Source: Bacteroidota bacterium (GTDB taxonomy: Bacteria; Bacteroidota; Bacteroidia; AKYH767-A; OLB10). Taken from it: a stretch of DNA of 59,046 bases. Positions 9,139 to 17,992 of the stretch are shown piece by piece. A model generated the notes under the pieces. That model was given only the letters and a program-made list of their open reading frames with translations, was not told where the DNA came from and made no database searches. The stretch covers positions 1 through 59,046 of the forward strand of contig JADKFV010000027.1 of the NCBI GenBank assembly GCA_016717325.1, read 5' to 3'. The translations under genes were made by a program, and so were the position numbers. How positions within the stretch are numbered: the first letter of the stretch is position 1; the number at the start of each line of letters is the position of its first letter.

Positions 9139-11016
9139 TTATCGCTTAGGCCTTTGCATGCTTGGGTCTAATGAACTTGCAATGTTGAAATAATATTCAC
9201 TGCTATCAGCGCGCAGCATATTAGCATATGTAATTGCGGTGTTGTAATATAACTTTGCCCCCCGGGGATTTTTTTCGATACCTCGCTTAAGTATATCTAT
9301 GGCCTGAGTCCCATTTCCCTGCAGGGCATAACACAATCCGAGTGCTTCATAATATTCGGGATTGGTGAGTTTCAACTCGTCAATTAGTTTTACAAAATAT
9401 GTTTTTGCTTTATCGTACTGCTGCAAACCTTTGCCATAGGCTGTACCTAAACCATAGTATGCCTGCGCATTATCTTTACTGTATTTCAACACATTTTCGT
9501 AACAGGGAATAGATGAAGTATAATCGCCAATTGTTTGATAGGCAACGCCAAGATTATGATAGGCAAAATGGAAGGTAGTATCTATCTCACTTGAAAGTTT
9601 ACAATTTGCTATTGCATCATTTATCCATTTCCGGTCGTTTGTTTTTTGATACATGCCTATACATTCTATACCATAAAATAAACGCGAGCGGGCACTGTTC
9701 GGCACTTTACTTACATCGGCAGCGTAGAGCGTAAAGTTGTCTTTCCAGTCTTTGTTGCGTGGAATTACTTTGGCAGCGGCAACTACTATAATCAATGAAA
9801 GCGCTACGTATACAGTCGCAGTTAAACGCATAGGTGTAGTATAATCAATTTTTAATAAATAGGCAGTAACCCCTGCCACAAGCAAGCAAAACGGTACCGA
9901 AGGCAAAAAGGCAAACCGCTCTGCCATACTGGTACCTACATTAAACACCAAATTGGAAACAAGAAAGAATGCCGCCATATAAAACAAAATACTAAAAGAA
10001 ATTATGGGCTTCTTCTTTAAATAAATAATAGCATAAATAATTGCCCCTAAGTGAATCAACAAAGAGATAATACTCACTGGATTTGTAAACGAAACCAAAG
10101 GCAATTGATTAAAAGAATAATCCCACGACAAAGAATAAGGAATTAAAAGCAGCCCAATGTATTTCAATTGCACCCAGGCAATAGTTGCCAATTTTTGAAT
10201 GAATGTTGCGTGCAAATAAGAATCATCAATTTGTGCGGTGGTAGTACGATCGCCAACCATGCCTGCAAATTCTGCTCGCATAAATAAATAAATTGCAGCC
10301 ACCATAATTAATGGCGCAAATTTCACAGCAAGAGTTTTTATACTTTCGTTTTTAAATAAATAAAATGCCAGTGGCATCCAAAATAAAACGGTAATGGCAT
10401 TTTCTTTTGAAAGCAATGCAAGAAAAAATGTGAAGCATGCAGCAATAATTTTCCATTTAAAATCTTTCAATAAAAAATAAAGCGTTAGGACTGAGAAGAA
10501 AAGCATATAAATTTCATCGCGGCTTTTAATATTTGCTACTACTTCGGTGTGTATGGGATGTATGGTAAATAACAACGAAGCAACGAATGGAATAAAAATA
10601 TTCTGTTGTGCAAACAATCTTCGCAAAACAATAAACAACAAAGCACACAATGCACTATAAAATAAAACATTGAAAAAATGATAAACCGAAGTATTGTTTC
10701 CAAACACTTGTTTTTCGATAGCGAATGAAACTATTGATAATGGTCTGTAGCGACCGCCCGAAAGGTTCAAGGCTTCGCCATAAGTGCCAACAAATGCATC
10801 GTGAGTCATAATATCTTTAATACCTGCTACACCCTGTTGTGTAAATTTATTTGCAGTAATAACAATCAGGTCGTCAAGGGCAAAACCGTTTGAAATGCTG
10901 TTGGCATAAAAAGCAAATGCAATTACAAACAAAATTGCAGCATACATCCACTCACTTACCTTAGGTTGTTGCAATTTCTGTTTTGGCTTTGACTGTACAG
11001 TAGTGTTTTTTTTCAT
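9139..11016 (-). CDS. TMTC-like multi-pass glycosyltransferase-family protein with C-terminal TPRs
   Basis: 625 residues. The N-terminal about 420 residues hold ten or more hydrophobic helices. An acidic pair sits in the first periplasmic loop (GFALDD, residues 45-49), the position of the catalytic aspartate in PMT/GT39-like C-type glycosyltransferases. Further motifs are GGRYRPLSIVSFAIE and HPIHTEVVANIKSRDE, a pattern shared with TMTC-type O-mannosyltransferases and many bacterial membrane TPR proteins. Residues about 435-620 form tetratricopeptide repeats (AYHNLGVAYQTIGDYTSSI, AYYGLGTAYGKGLQQYDKA and others). Inference: transfers a sugar from a lipid-linked donor to a periplasmic acceptor; donor and acceptor are unknown. 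Confidence 0.8.
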   Translation of the reverse strand: MKKNTTVQSKPKQKLQQPKVSEWMYAAILFVIAFAFYANSISNGFALDDLIVITANKFTQQGVAGIKDIMTHDAFVGTYGEALNLSGGRYRPLSIVSFAIEKQVFGNNTSVYHFFNVLFYSALCALLFIVLRRLFAQQNIFIPFVASLLFTIHPIHTEVVANIKSRDEIYMLFFSVLTLYFLLKDFKWKIIAACFTFFLALLSKENAITVLFWMPLAFYLFKNESIKTLAVKFAPLIMVAAIYLFMRAEFAGMVGDRTTTAQIDDSYLHATFIQKLATIAWVQLKYIGLLLIPYSLSWDYSFNQLPLVSFTNPVSIISLLIHLGAIIYAIIYLKKKPIISFSILFYMAAFFLVSNLVFNVGTSMAERFAFLPSVPFCLLVAGVTAYLLKIDYTTPMRLTATVYVALSLIIVVAAAKVIPRNKDWKDNFTLYAADVSKVPNSARSRLFYGIECIGMYQKTNDRKWINDAIANCKLSSEIDTTFHFAYHNLGVAYQTIGDYTSSIPCYENVLKYSKDNAQAYYGLGTAYGKGLQQYDKAKTYFVKLIDELKLTNPEYYEALGLCYALQGNGTQAIDILKRGIEKNPRGAKLYYNTAITYANMLRADSSEYYFNIASSLDPSMQRPKR

Positions 11017-11095
11017 TGCGAAATGTCAGGATTATATCACAAACAGAGATTAATTTATTGCGTTATAAAAAAATGCTTTTGTATCTTTTCCATTT

Positions 11096-11521
11096 TTACA
11101 TAATGAGATTATCATTATCATCAAACTGTACAAAGGGATTAAAAGCTACTTCAAAAATATGTCCATCGAGGTCTTTAAAATAACCGCTGTATCCTCCCCA
11201 AAAAACTTTTTGTGCGGGCTTTAAAATTGTTGCCCCCAAGGATTGCACTAAAGTTAATATATCATCGGTTTCGGTTTCGCTCTTGGTATTTATGGCTAAT
11301 GTGATACCTGCAAAACCTTTACCATCGTCATTTATGGTAATATCTTCTGCAAGCAAATGACGAGGGTACAATGCTAAAATAATGCCGCCCAACGGAAAGA
11401 AAACAATGTCACCCTGACTGGCAACGCTTCTTTTCCAACCTAACCCGTGCTCATAAAATTCAAGCGCCTTTTCTAAATCTTTTACACCGAGTGTGATGAT
11501 ATTTAATTTTTGCCGCACCAT
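11096..11521 (-). CDS. VOC-family (glyoxalase/bleomycin-resistance fold) protein
   Basis: 141 residues, the size of a single two-module VOC protein. It starts LNIITLGVKDLEKALEFYEH, the classic opening of the fold, and ends with GYFKDLDGHIFEVAFNP, where the final Glu is the usual metal-ligand position. The middle HLLAEDITINDDGKGF segment is typical of the FosX/lyase-like uncharacterised subgroup. The substrate cannot be told from sequence. It is 79 bp downstream of the TMTC-like gene's start, on the same strand, with no evident operon partner. Confidence 0.85.
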   Translation of the reverse strand: MVRQKLNIITLGVKDLEKALEFYEHGLGWKRSVASQGDIVFFPLGGIILALYPRHLLAEDITINDDGKGFAGITLAINTKSETETDDILTLVQSLGATILKPAQKVFWGGYSGYFKDLDGHIFEVAFNPFVQFDDNDNLIM

Positions 11522-11921
11522 TTTTTTTCAGTTTTATTGTAAGCAAAAGTAATTTTATTGTTGGTCTATTTGCAAGCAATTAATTTTGTATTGTATTAAA
11601 TTATTTCCTAAAAATATCCACACATATTCATATTAGTAAATATACAACTCAAATAACCAATTAGAATTTGGCTATAAATTACGCGGTAAATAATGGAGGG
11701 TACTATACTGTAATACTTGTTTTGGTGACGTTTTGAATTCGAAGCATTACTTTTCAGTTATAAATTAAACAGTATTACCACATATAATCATCAAGGTTAT
11801 ATGTCAAAAAAACACCTTCAACTCTATTTCAACCAAAAAATTTCGCCACATATAAACAAACATATTGTGAAAAATATTTTCCTTGCAGAAAACAAAGAAA
11901 CTTTTTTTCAACATTTGCCAC
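11522..11921. other. Divergent intergenic region, no gene seen
   Basis: About 400 bp of AT-rich DNA between two divergently transcribed genes. It should hold both promoters. I could not place a convincing TTG/TAnnTTTG pair. Confidence 0.5.
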
Positions 11922-12686
11922 ATGTCAATTCATAAAGATTTAAGTGAGGCATGGCAAAGCTATAACCTGGCACATAAACTAATTGTAAAACACAAATTAT
12001 GGTTTTACATTATTGCTCCGGGAATAATAAATGTGATAGTTTTTTTTGCAACATATAAGTTGGCAATAGCAGGTATAGATACTATAATAGATATGACAAT
12101 AAAAAAAATTGATATGTGGAGTCATTCGATTACCTGGATAAAACCGTTACTGGGTGCGATAACATTTACATTAGAATTAATTTTTAGATTTTTATTTTTC
12201 ATAATTTATATTTCCATTTATAAAAATATCATTCTGGTATTTTTATCACCTGTGCTGGCATTACTATCTGAGCGCACCGAAAAAATATTGACAGGAAAAG
12301 AATATCCATTTGAATTTTTACAATTTATAAAAGATATTGGCAGAGGCATAAAACTTGCCTTGCGAAATTTATTTATAGAAATATTTTTGTGGATCGTTTT
12401 GTTGATTGTTGCATTTATTCCAATTTTAAACCTTCTTTCGCCACTAGTTATTTTTATTACATCATCATACTTCACCGGGTTTTCGATGATGGACTATTAT
12501 AACGAACGTAAAAAATTCACCATGCGCATGAGCATAAATATTATTAATTTGCACCGATGGAAAGCAATATCAAATGGAATTTTATTCTATGCACTATTTG
12601 CAATTCCATTTGTGGGATGGATAATATCACCATCTTATGCTGTGGTGGCAGCAACTATTGTACGCCACAAAATGACTATTAATTAA
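11922..12686 (+). CDS. EI24 domain (CysZ-like) integral membrane protein
   Basis: 254 residues from the ATG at 11922, where MSIHKDLSEAWQSYNLAH is the usual beginning of the family; an upstream TTG at 11883 would add 13 residues but is less likely. Four to six hydrophobic helices are visible, including FYIIAPGIINVIVFF, a long hydrophobic stretch around residues 75-105 and a C-terminal hairpin. EI24/CysZ proteins include sulfate permeases, but many members have unproven function. The methyltransferase gene ogt begins 25 bp downstream on the same strand, so the two are probably co-transcribed. Confidence 0.8.
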   Translation: MSIHKDLSEAWQSYNLAHKLIVKHKLWFYIIAPGIINVIVFFATYKLAIAGIDTIIDMTIKKIDMWSHSITWIKPLLGAITFTLELIFRFLFFIIYISIYKNIILVFLSPVLALLSERTEKILTGKEYPFEFLQFIKDIGRGIKLALRNLFIEIFLWIVLLIVAFIPILNLLSPLVIFITSSYFTGFSMMDYYNERKKFTMRMSINIINLHRWKAISNGILFYALFAIPFVGWIISPSYAVVAATIVRHKMTIN

Positions 12687-12711
12687 AAACAGAAAATATA
12701 TATATTCGCAA

Positions 12712-13212
12712 ATGCAAAAAAGCACGCACTACTACGATTCGCCCATTGGCTCAATGGAAATATGCACTCAAGGCAACGAGTTAATATCATGTGTATTTCT
12801 CGAAGATATGAAAACAGGAACCTTTGCTGCCGACCCATTTGGTGCATTGGTTCTATCGCAACTTGACGAGTACTTTAAGGGCACACGCAAACAGTTTCAG
12901 GTTCACCTTGGCGATGTGGGCACATTGTTCGATAATTTAGTGTGGGAAGAAGTAGGTCGTGTAAAATTTGGTTACACAGCAAGTTATCAGGACATAGCAA
13001 ATGGAATAAGTGCACCTGATAGTGTACGCGCAGTGGGTGCTTCCAATGGCCGCAATCCTATATTATTGTTTGTTCCTTGTCATCGGGTTATATCCACCGA
13101 TGGATCGCTACGGGGTTATGCAGGTCAAGTGTGGCGCAAAAAATGGTTGCTCGAACATGAATCGCGCATTGAGTGGGGTGTAACCACATTATTCGATATC
13201 GAAAAAACATAA
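12712..13212 (+). CDS. ogt: Methylated-DNA-[protein]-cysteine S-methyltransferase
   Basis: Suicidal repair of O6-alkylguanine and O4-alkylthymine by moving the alkyl group to an active-site cysteine. The motif PCHRVIS with the acceptor Cys lies near residue 122, preceded by the DNA-binding helix region AVGASNGRNP and the Asn hinge. The N-terminal domain starts YYDSPIGSMEI. The length (166 aa) is normal. SYQDIA (residues about 91-96) is the conserved recognition-helix start. It probably forms an operon with the EI24 gene just upstream, and converges on the TonB receptor gene with only 2 bp between stop codons. Confidence 0.95.
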   Translation: MQKSTHYYDSPIGSMEICTQGNELISCVFLEDMKTGTFAADPFGALVLSQLDEYFKGTRKQFQVHLGDVGTLFDNLVWEEVGRVKFGYTASYQDIANGISAPDSVRAVGASNGRNPILLFVPCHRVISTDGSLRGYAGQVWRKKWLLEHESRIEWGVTTLFDIEKT

Positions 13213-13214
13213 CA

Positions 13215-15455
13215 CTAAAATTTACAACTTACCTGTAAGCTGAAGAAGCGCAATGCTTGAGGATTTGCAGGCCTGTTTACATAAAACCGATTGGCAACAT
13301 TTTTTACCACCGCACCAATTTTTACCCGTGCATTGGCATTATAAATTAATCGCACATCGGTAATCCAATCGCCACCTGTGCGCGTTTTTTGGTAATTGTC
13401 TACTCCTGCAATAAATACAGCAAAAATGCGATCGATGTTTTCCATTTCGCTATAGTAACGAACATTGGCACCTATCAAAAATTTTCCATATCCGGTTTCA
13501 ACATCCGCTTTCAACATTTGGCGATACCGATACTTTAATATATTAAAATTTGCCGTACCCGATACTGTATCTTCCACAGGATTATAATCAGTTTTTATAG
13601 GATTGATGTTTGTGTAACCTGCAAAAATATTCAAAGGAATTTTGCCGAACTTACCCTGATTAAACCATGTAATATCGACACCTGTAATGCGTGTGTTACC
13701 AATATTGCGCGAAGAGAAACCTATGTTGGTTGATGACCACACACCATAAACAAACTCCATCATATTAGTATATTCCATTTGAAACACGGCCACATCTATA
13801 TAGCCCAGTGTAGTGCCAAATTTATATCCCTGTTGTATTCCCAACTCTGCACTCCATCCCGATTCGGTAATCAAACTATCGTTGGGAAACACGCTCACAA
13901 TTCCAATATTTGTTTTTACATAACGTTCGGCCACCGATGGAAAACGATACCCCTGCCCATATGATGCACGTATGTTTGTGCCTTTACGTAACTCCACATT
14001 CACGCCACTACGCAACACGGGTTTGTAATCTATTTTAATAGTATCCATCACATTATTTTCCATTCTACCGCCAAGCGAAAAATTAAAACGATTCCACTTC
14101 CAGTCGGTTTGCAAATAAAATGCGGTAGTGGTTGATGTATGCCTGTTAAAAAATTCGCCCCGAATAAGTGCGTCCTGATTTACGGCACCGGCAGTTACAG
14201 TAACCAATTCGGCAAATTTTTGCTGATACTGATACTCTAAATAATTATTGTTGGCGAATGATGATTGATCCGTGTTATTATAATTGCGGGTGTTGAAATT
14301 TCGGAATTTCAATTTGTGTGTGCCAAAATGTGGCGACACATATGTTACAAAAGGATCGATGCTAAAGCGTTGTGTGTTGTAATCGCTGATTGTATTATCG
14401 GCAGCGAGCAATCCACCTGTAGTATCATTGCGCCAGATAAAAAATGTGGAGCCTTGTGCACGCTGATAATTTGCATTAACGCCAAAACTAAAGCCCGGCA
14501 AACCTTTCACACGGTATCGTAAATTTGTATTTACACGAAATCTTTTTTCGTTATCGCCCTCACGATAACTGTCATCATTATTGACCATGCCGCCAAAAAC
14601 CAAATCGAGATTTTTTATTTGTTGACTGTGCAAAAAATTATAACCGGTAACTGCCTGTACATCTTCTTTACCCCAAAATCGTTGCCTGCGATCTTTTGGC
14701 TGATCGTACATGCCGGCAAAAAAATTAATTTTTGTTTCGGGAGTTGATTTTGGATATGCTGTTCGCACATTAATTATTCCATTCAATGCCGATGAACCGA
14801 ACAGTGCACTCGATGCACCTTTAATAATTTCAATTTGTTCAATATTTTCGATGGGCATAAAACTCCATTTCACATCATTGGCATCGGCTGCAAGCAAAGG
14901 CAATTCATCTACCAGCATAAGCACGCGCGTACCGGCACCGTAGCTAAACCCACTGCCACCGCGTATATTAGCCTGATTGTCGACAATGGTTACACCGGGC
15001 ACTTGCTCCATCACACCGGTGAGCGATGTTTGATTATTGTTTTCTATTAACTGTGGCTTCACCACGTTCATGGACACAACAACCTCATTAAGCTTTTGCT
15101 CAAATTTACTTGCACTCACTACCACCATTCCCATATCGGTAGCGGCAACTTTCAACTTTGCATTTATCATCAATGCCTGCTTGGCGCTTATTGTAAAAAC
15201 CGTTTTATATTCTTGATAACCAAGCATGCGGAAAGCAATTTTATGTTGACCTTCGCTTACCTGCAAGCGATAAAAACCGGTAGCGTTTGTAGACGTGCCC
15301 ACAGTATCGTCTACTATCACCGTTACGCCAACAAGTATTTCCTTATTGGAAGCATCGCCCACCTGACCAGTAATTTCGCCACTTTGCGCATATATTTTGT
15401 TTGCGCCAAAAAAAGTTATGGCACATGCAATTGCACCTGTAAAAAATTTTTTCAT
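13215..15455 (-). CDS. TonB-dependent outer-membrane receptor
   Basis: 746 residues. A signal peptide (MKKFFTGAIACAITFFGA, cleavage after YAQ at residue 24) is followed by a carboxypeptidase-regulatory-like beta domain (about 25-110; SGEITGQVGDASNKEILVGV), a plug domain (about 115-235; VPGVTIVDNQANIRGGSGFS and IEIIKGASSALFGSSALNG) and a 22-strand-type barrel to the end. The last residue is Phe in QVSCKF, the usual C-terminal signal for the Bam machinery. No SusD partner or sigma/anti-sigma pair is adjacent, so the ligand is unknown: siderophore, vitamin, metal or oligomer remain possible. Confidence 0.93.
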   Translation of the reverse strand: MKKFFTGAIACAITFFGANKIYAQSGEITGQVGDASNKEILVGVTVIVDDTVGTSTNATGFYRLQVSEGQHKIAFRMLGYQEYKTVFTISAKQALMINAKLKVAATDMGMVVVSASKFEQKLNEVVVSMNVVKPQLIENNNQTSLTGVMEQVPGVTIVDNQANIRGGSGFSYGAGTRVLMLVDELPLLAADANDVKWSFMPIENIEQIEIIKGASSALFGSSALNGIINVRTAYPKSTPETKINFFAGMYDQPKDRRQRFWGKEDVQAVTGYNFLHSQQIKNLDLVFGGMVNNDDSYREGDNEKRFRVNTNLRYRVKGLPGFSFGVNANYQRAQGSTFFIWRNDTTGGLLAADNTISDYNTQRFSIDPFVTYVSPHFGTHKLKFRNFNTRNYNNTDQSSFANNNYLEYQYQQKFAELVTVTAGAVNQDALIRGEFFNRHTSTTTAFYLQTDWKWNRFNFSLGGRMENNVMDTIKIDYKPVLRSGVNVELRKGTNIRASYGQGYRFPSVAERYVKTNIGIVSVFPNDSLITESGWSAELGIQQGYKFGTTLGYIDVAVFQMEYTNMMEFVYGVWSSTNIGFSSRNIGNTRITGVDITWFNQGKFGKIPLNIFAGYTNINPIKTDYNPVEDTVSGTANFNILKYRYRQMLKADVETGYGKFLIGANVRYYSEMENIDRIFAVFIAGVDNYQKTRTGGDWITDVRLIYNANARVKIGAVVKNVANRFYVNRPANPQALRFFSLQVSCKF

Positions 15456-15575
15456 ACACCTAAAATATTTTTTTGAAGAATTTTCTTTGAGAGATTATTT
15501 TACAATTATAGCAAAAAATAAATTGCAACATGAAAGACATTTAAAATACGAAATATAAAAAGTGGCTAAAGCCTG

Positions 15576-15714
15576 ATGTCATTAAGTTAAGCCCTCCGCG
15601 CACCCTGAATCCCTAAAGGGAGCCAGTCCGTTGTAACGAAACCTGCGTGGAGGCGCCCTTTAGGGCTACGGGTGAGCGCAGGCAATTGGATTTAATTCCT
15701 TAACTTAATGACAT
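15576..15714. mobile_element. MITE-like element, copy 1 (139 bp, 16-bp perfect terminal inverted repeats)
   Basis: The ends are ATGTCATTAAGTTAAG at 15576-15591 and CTTAACTTAATGACAT at 15699-15714, an exact inverted pair. The interior has further dyads (CCCTAAAGGG and GCCCTTTAGGGC). There is no reading frame. GGCTAAAGCCTG occurs directly before it (15564-15575) and again just after it (15717-15728), resembling a target duplication, although the second copy also belongs to the neighbouring tandem array. A second locus at 33943-34191 carries the same sequence in inverted orientation with only a few differences. Confidence 0.75.
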
Positions 15715-15716
15715 TG

Positions 15717-16313
15717 GGCTAAAGCCTGATGCAAAATTATTTAAACCGTCCGATAAATCGGACGGCAATGATTTGCTTACACAAAAAGGTTTGCGACTTT
15801 GAGTCTTGGTGGCAAAAAAAATATCCGGCATTCATTCGCGCATTCCCCGACACTGTGGTCGGGGCAGGCGTGGCAAGAAAGTAATTAGGCTAAAGCCAAT
15901 ATAAATTATTTAAACCGTCCGATAAATCGGACGGCAAAGATTTGCTTGCGCGAAAAGGTTTGCGACTTTGAGTCTTGGTGCCAAAAAATAAATTCGGCAT
16001 TCATTGGCGCATTCCCCGACACTGTGGTCGGGGCAGGCGTGGCAAGAAAGTATTTAGGCTAAAGCCAATACAAATTATTTAAACCGTCCGATAAATCGGA
16101 CGGCAATGAATGCTTGCGCGAAAAGCTTTGTGCCTTTGAGCCTTAGTGGCAAGAATAAATTCGGAATTCATTCGCGCATTCCCTGACACTGTGGTCGGGG
16201 CAGGCGTGGCAAGAAAGTATTTAGGCTAAAGCCAATACAAATTATTTAAACCGTCCGATAAATCGGACGGCAATGATTTGCTTACGCGAAAAGGTTTGCG
16301 ACTTTGTGGCAAA
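15717..16313. repeat. 169-bp tandem repeat array, about 3.5 copies, with two hairpins per unit
   Basis: The dyad CCGTCCGATAAATCGGACGG begins at about 15746, 15915, 16084 and 16251, giving periods of 169, 169 and 167 bp. Each full unit also holds GGCTAAAGCC and CCCCGACACTGTGGTCGGGG (or a close variant), a second strong hairpin. The last unit is cut off about 95 bp before the dprA start codon. Unit length and lack of unique spacers exclude a CRISPR. The array may act as transcribed structured repeats or simply be a dispersed-repeat amplification. Confidence 0.85.
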
Positions 16314-16408
16314 AAAGCTTTCTGTATTTTAGTGTTCTCTATGGAAATAAATTTTTATTTTGGATGGGCATACAATTATTCTTTTATTCGCAATCGAAGC
16401 ATTATCAA

Positions 16409-17539
16409 ATGACAACTCATCATCAGGATACAAACACCGAAGAATTAAAATACAAAATAGCATCGACACTAATTGCAGGTGTTGGTAATATGCTTGCAAA
16501 AACATTAGTGAGCTATTGTGGAAGTTTCGAAGCAATATTCAAAGAAAAAAAATCTCATCTCGAAAAAATTCCCGGAGTTGGCCCTGTTACATGTAAAAAG
16601 ATTTTGGCTTTCAAAGATTTCGATCGTACCGAAAAAGAAATAGAATTTATCAGGAAATATAAAATACAAGCATGGAGTTATCTCGACAAACAATATCCTG
16701 ATAAGCTTCGTCAATGCTTCGATTCACCGGTGATGATTTATTTTAAAGGCAATTGCGATTTCAATTTACAACCATGCCTTGCATTTGTAGGTACGCGCAA
16801 AGCCACCGACTATGGCAAACAACTTTGCGAAGAAATTATTGAAGCACTCATTCCTTACAATGTAAATATTATTAGCGGCCTTGCTTACGGCATAGATATT
16901 TGCGCACACAAGCAAGCACTAAAATGTGATATCACTACTGTTGGTGTGCTTGCACATGGCATCGATAAAATTTACCCTCCGGCACATCGTAGTGTTGCCG
17001 AAAAGATGCTGCATAATGGTGGCCTAATCACCGAGTACATAAGCGAAACAAACCCAGATCGCGAAAATTTTCCTACGCGTAACCGAATCATTGCCGGCCT
17101 TTGCAATGCCACTATTGTAATTGAAGCTGGCGAACGTGGTGGCGCACTTATCACTGCCGAAATTGCTAATTCCTATAACCGCGATGTATTTGCAATTCCC
17201 GGCCGCAGCACCGATGAATATAGTAAAGGGTGTAACCGCCTTATCAAATTGCAAAAAGCGCAAATGGTAGAATCTGCTGCCGATATTTGTTATCAGCTCG
17301 GTTGGCAAAATGATGCTAAAGCCGAAAAAGAAAAACACAAACAAGTAAAACTTTTTATCGACCTCACACCCGATGAAAAAACTATTTACGATTTCCTCAT
17401 CAATAATGATCAAAGTGGAATAGATAACATTTGTATTGCATGCGAAATGAGCACAAGTCGCACCGCAGCCGCATTACTAAGTTTAGAATTTGCCGGCTTG
17501 GTAAAAAGTATGCCGGGTAAAATTTTCAAAAGTTTGTAG
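16409..17539 (+). CDS. dprA: DNA-processing protein DprA
   Basis: Binds incoming single-stranded DNA and loads RecA during natural transformation; also found in non-competent species. 376 residues from the ATG at 16409; a longer frame from 16304 lies inside the tandem repeat and has no family similarity. Order: N-terminal helix-hairpin-helix/SAM-like part (KIPGVGPVTCKKIL), Rossmann-like DNA-binding domain (FVGTRKATDYGK, ISGLAYGIDICAH, ENFPTRNRIIAGL, ERGGALITAEIA, VFAIPGR), and C-terminal winged helix (about 310-376). All core motifs are present. The upstream region is the tandem repeat array, so its promoter may lie within a repeat unit. Confidence 0.96.
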   Translation: MTTHHQDTNTEELKYKIASTLIAGVGNMLAKTLVSYCGSFEAIFKEKKSHLEKIPGVGPVTCKKILAFKDFDRTEKEIEFIRKYKIQAWSYLDKQYPDKLRQCFDSPVMIYFKGNCDFNLQPCLAFVGTRKATDYGKQLCEEIIEALIPYNVNIISGLAYGIDICAHKQALKCDITTVGVLAHGIDKIYPPAHRSVAEKMLHNGGLITEYISETNPDRENFPTRNRIIAGLCNATIVIEAGERGGALITAEIANSYNRDVFAIPGRSTDEYSKGCNRLIKLQKAQMVESAADICYQLGWQNDAKAEKEKHKQVKLFIDLTPDEKTIYDFLINNDQSGIDNICIACEMSTSRTAAALLSLEFAGLVKSMPGKIFKSL

Positions 17540-17992
17540 CTATTTCTTTTTATTTTAAAATTCTTGTCATTGTTTAATACATGTCATTGGTCATTTTAAA
17601 CCCCGACACTTCGGTCGGGATGCCGACCAAAGTGTCGGCATACTCGTCATTGGTGGTTAGTTATTGGTCATTTTTAATCCTTAATTTTCAACTCCCAATT
17701 TCCTAATTTTCAATCCCCAAATTCCTTGTCATTGGTTGAATATAAAATAATTCGATGGTGCCTTTTTTCACATTGTGCGCTTAGGCCTTAAATGCTTTAA
17801 TCATAAAATATTTAATCTGTTGATTCCGGTTTGAATCTTAAATATTCCGCTTGAGCAATTTTTATTTTCAAATACTAACTATTTTGGCTATAATTGCTTC
17901 AAATATTACCACATGTAATAATATCGATTCAATACCCATTGATGATATTTTGGTAGTAAATAAAATATTGAAAAACCTCACTTCAATTTAAA
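17540..17992. other. Intergenic region with a 16-bp-arm hairpin downstream of dprA
   Basis: No gene seen. At 17603-17638 CCGACACTTCGGTCGG, a GATG loop and CCGACCAAAGTGTCGG form a stem with one mismatch, 64 bp after the dprA stop. It is not followed by a T-run, so it is probably not a simple terminator; it resembles the CCCCGACAC...GTCGGGG hairpin of the tandem array and may be the same dispersed family. GTCATTGGT-like words recur around it (17565-17730). Confidence 0.6.

Noticed and set aside
11883..11921. TTG start of the EI24 protein
   Set aside because: The ATG at 11922 gives the family-like start MSIHKDLSEAW; the upstream residues look non-coding.
15576..15714. Small-RNA or terminator interpretation of the MITE-like element
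   Set aside because: A nearly identical copy with the same inverted ends at a second locus and flanking direct repeats fit a mobile element better, although transcription is not excluded.
15717..16313. CRISPR or rRNA/tRNA-like structure in the tandem array
   Set aside because: Units are 169 bp, nearly identical throughout, and contain no spacers or cloverleaf pattern.
16304..16408. Longer N-terminus for DprA starting at 16304
   Set aside because: The extension lies partly in the tandem-repeat unit, is hydrophobic and unlike the family; the ATG at 16409 gives the usual start.
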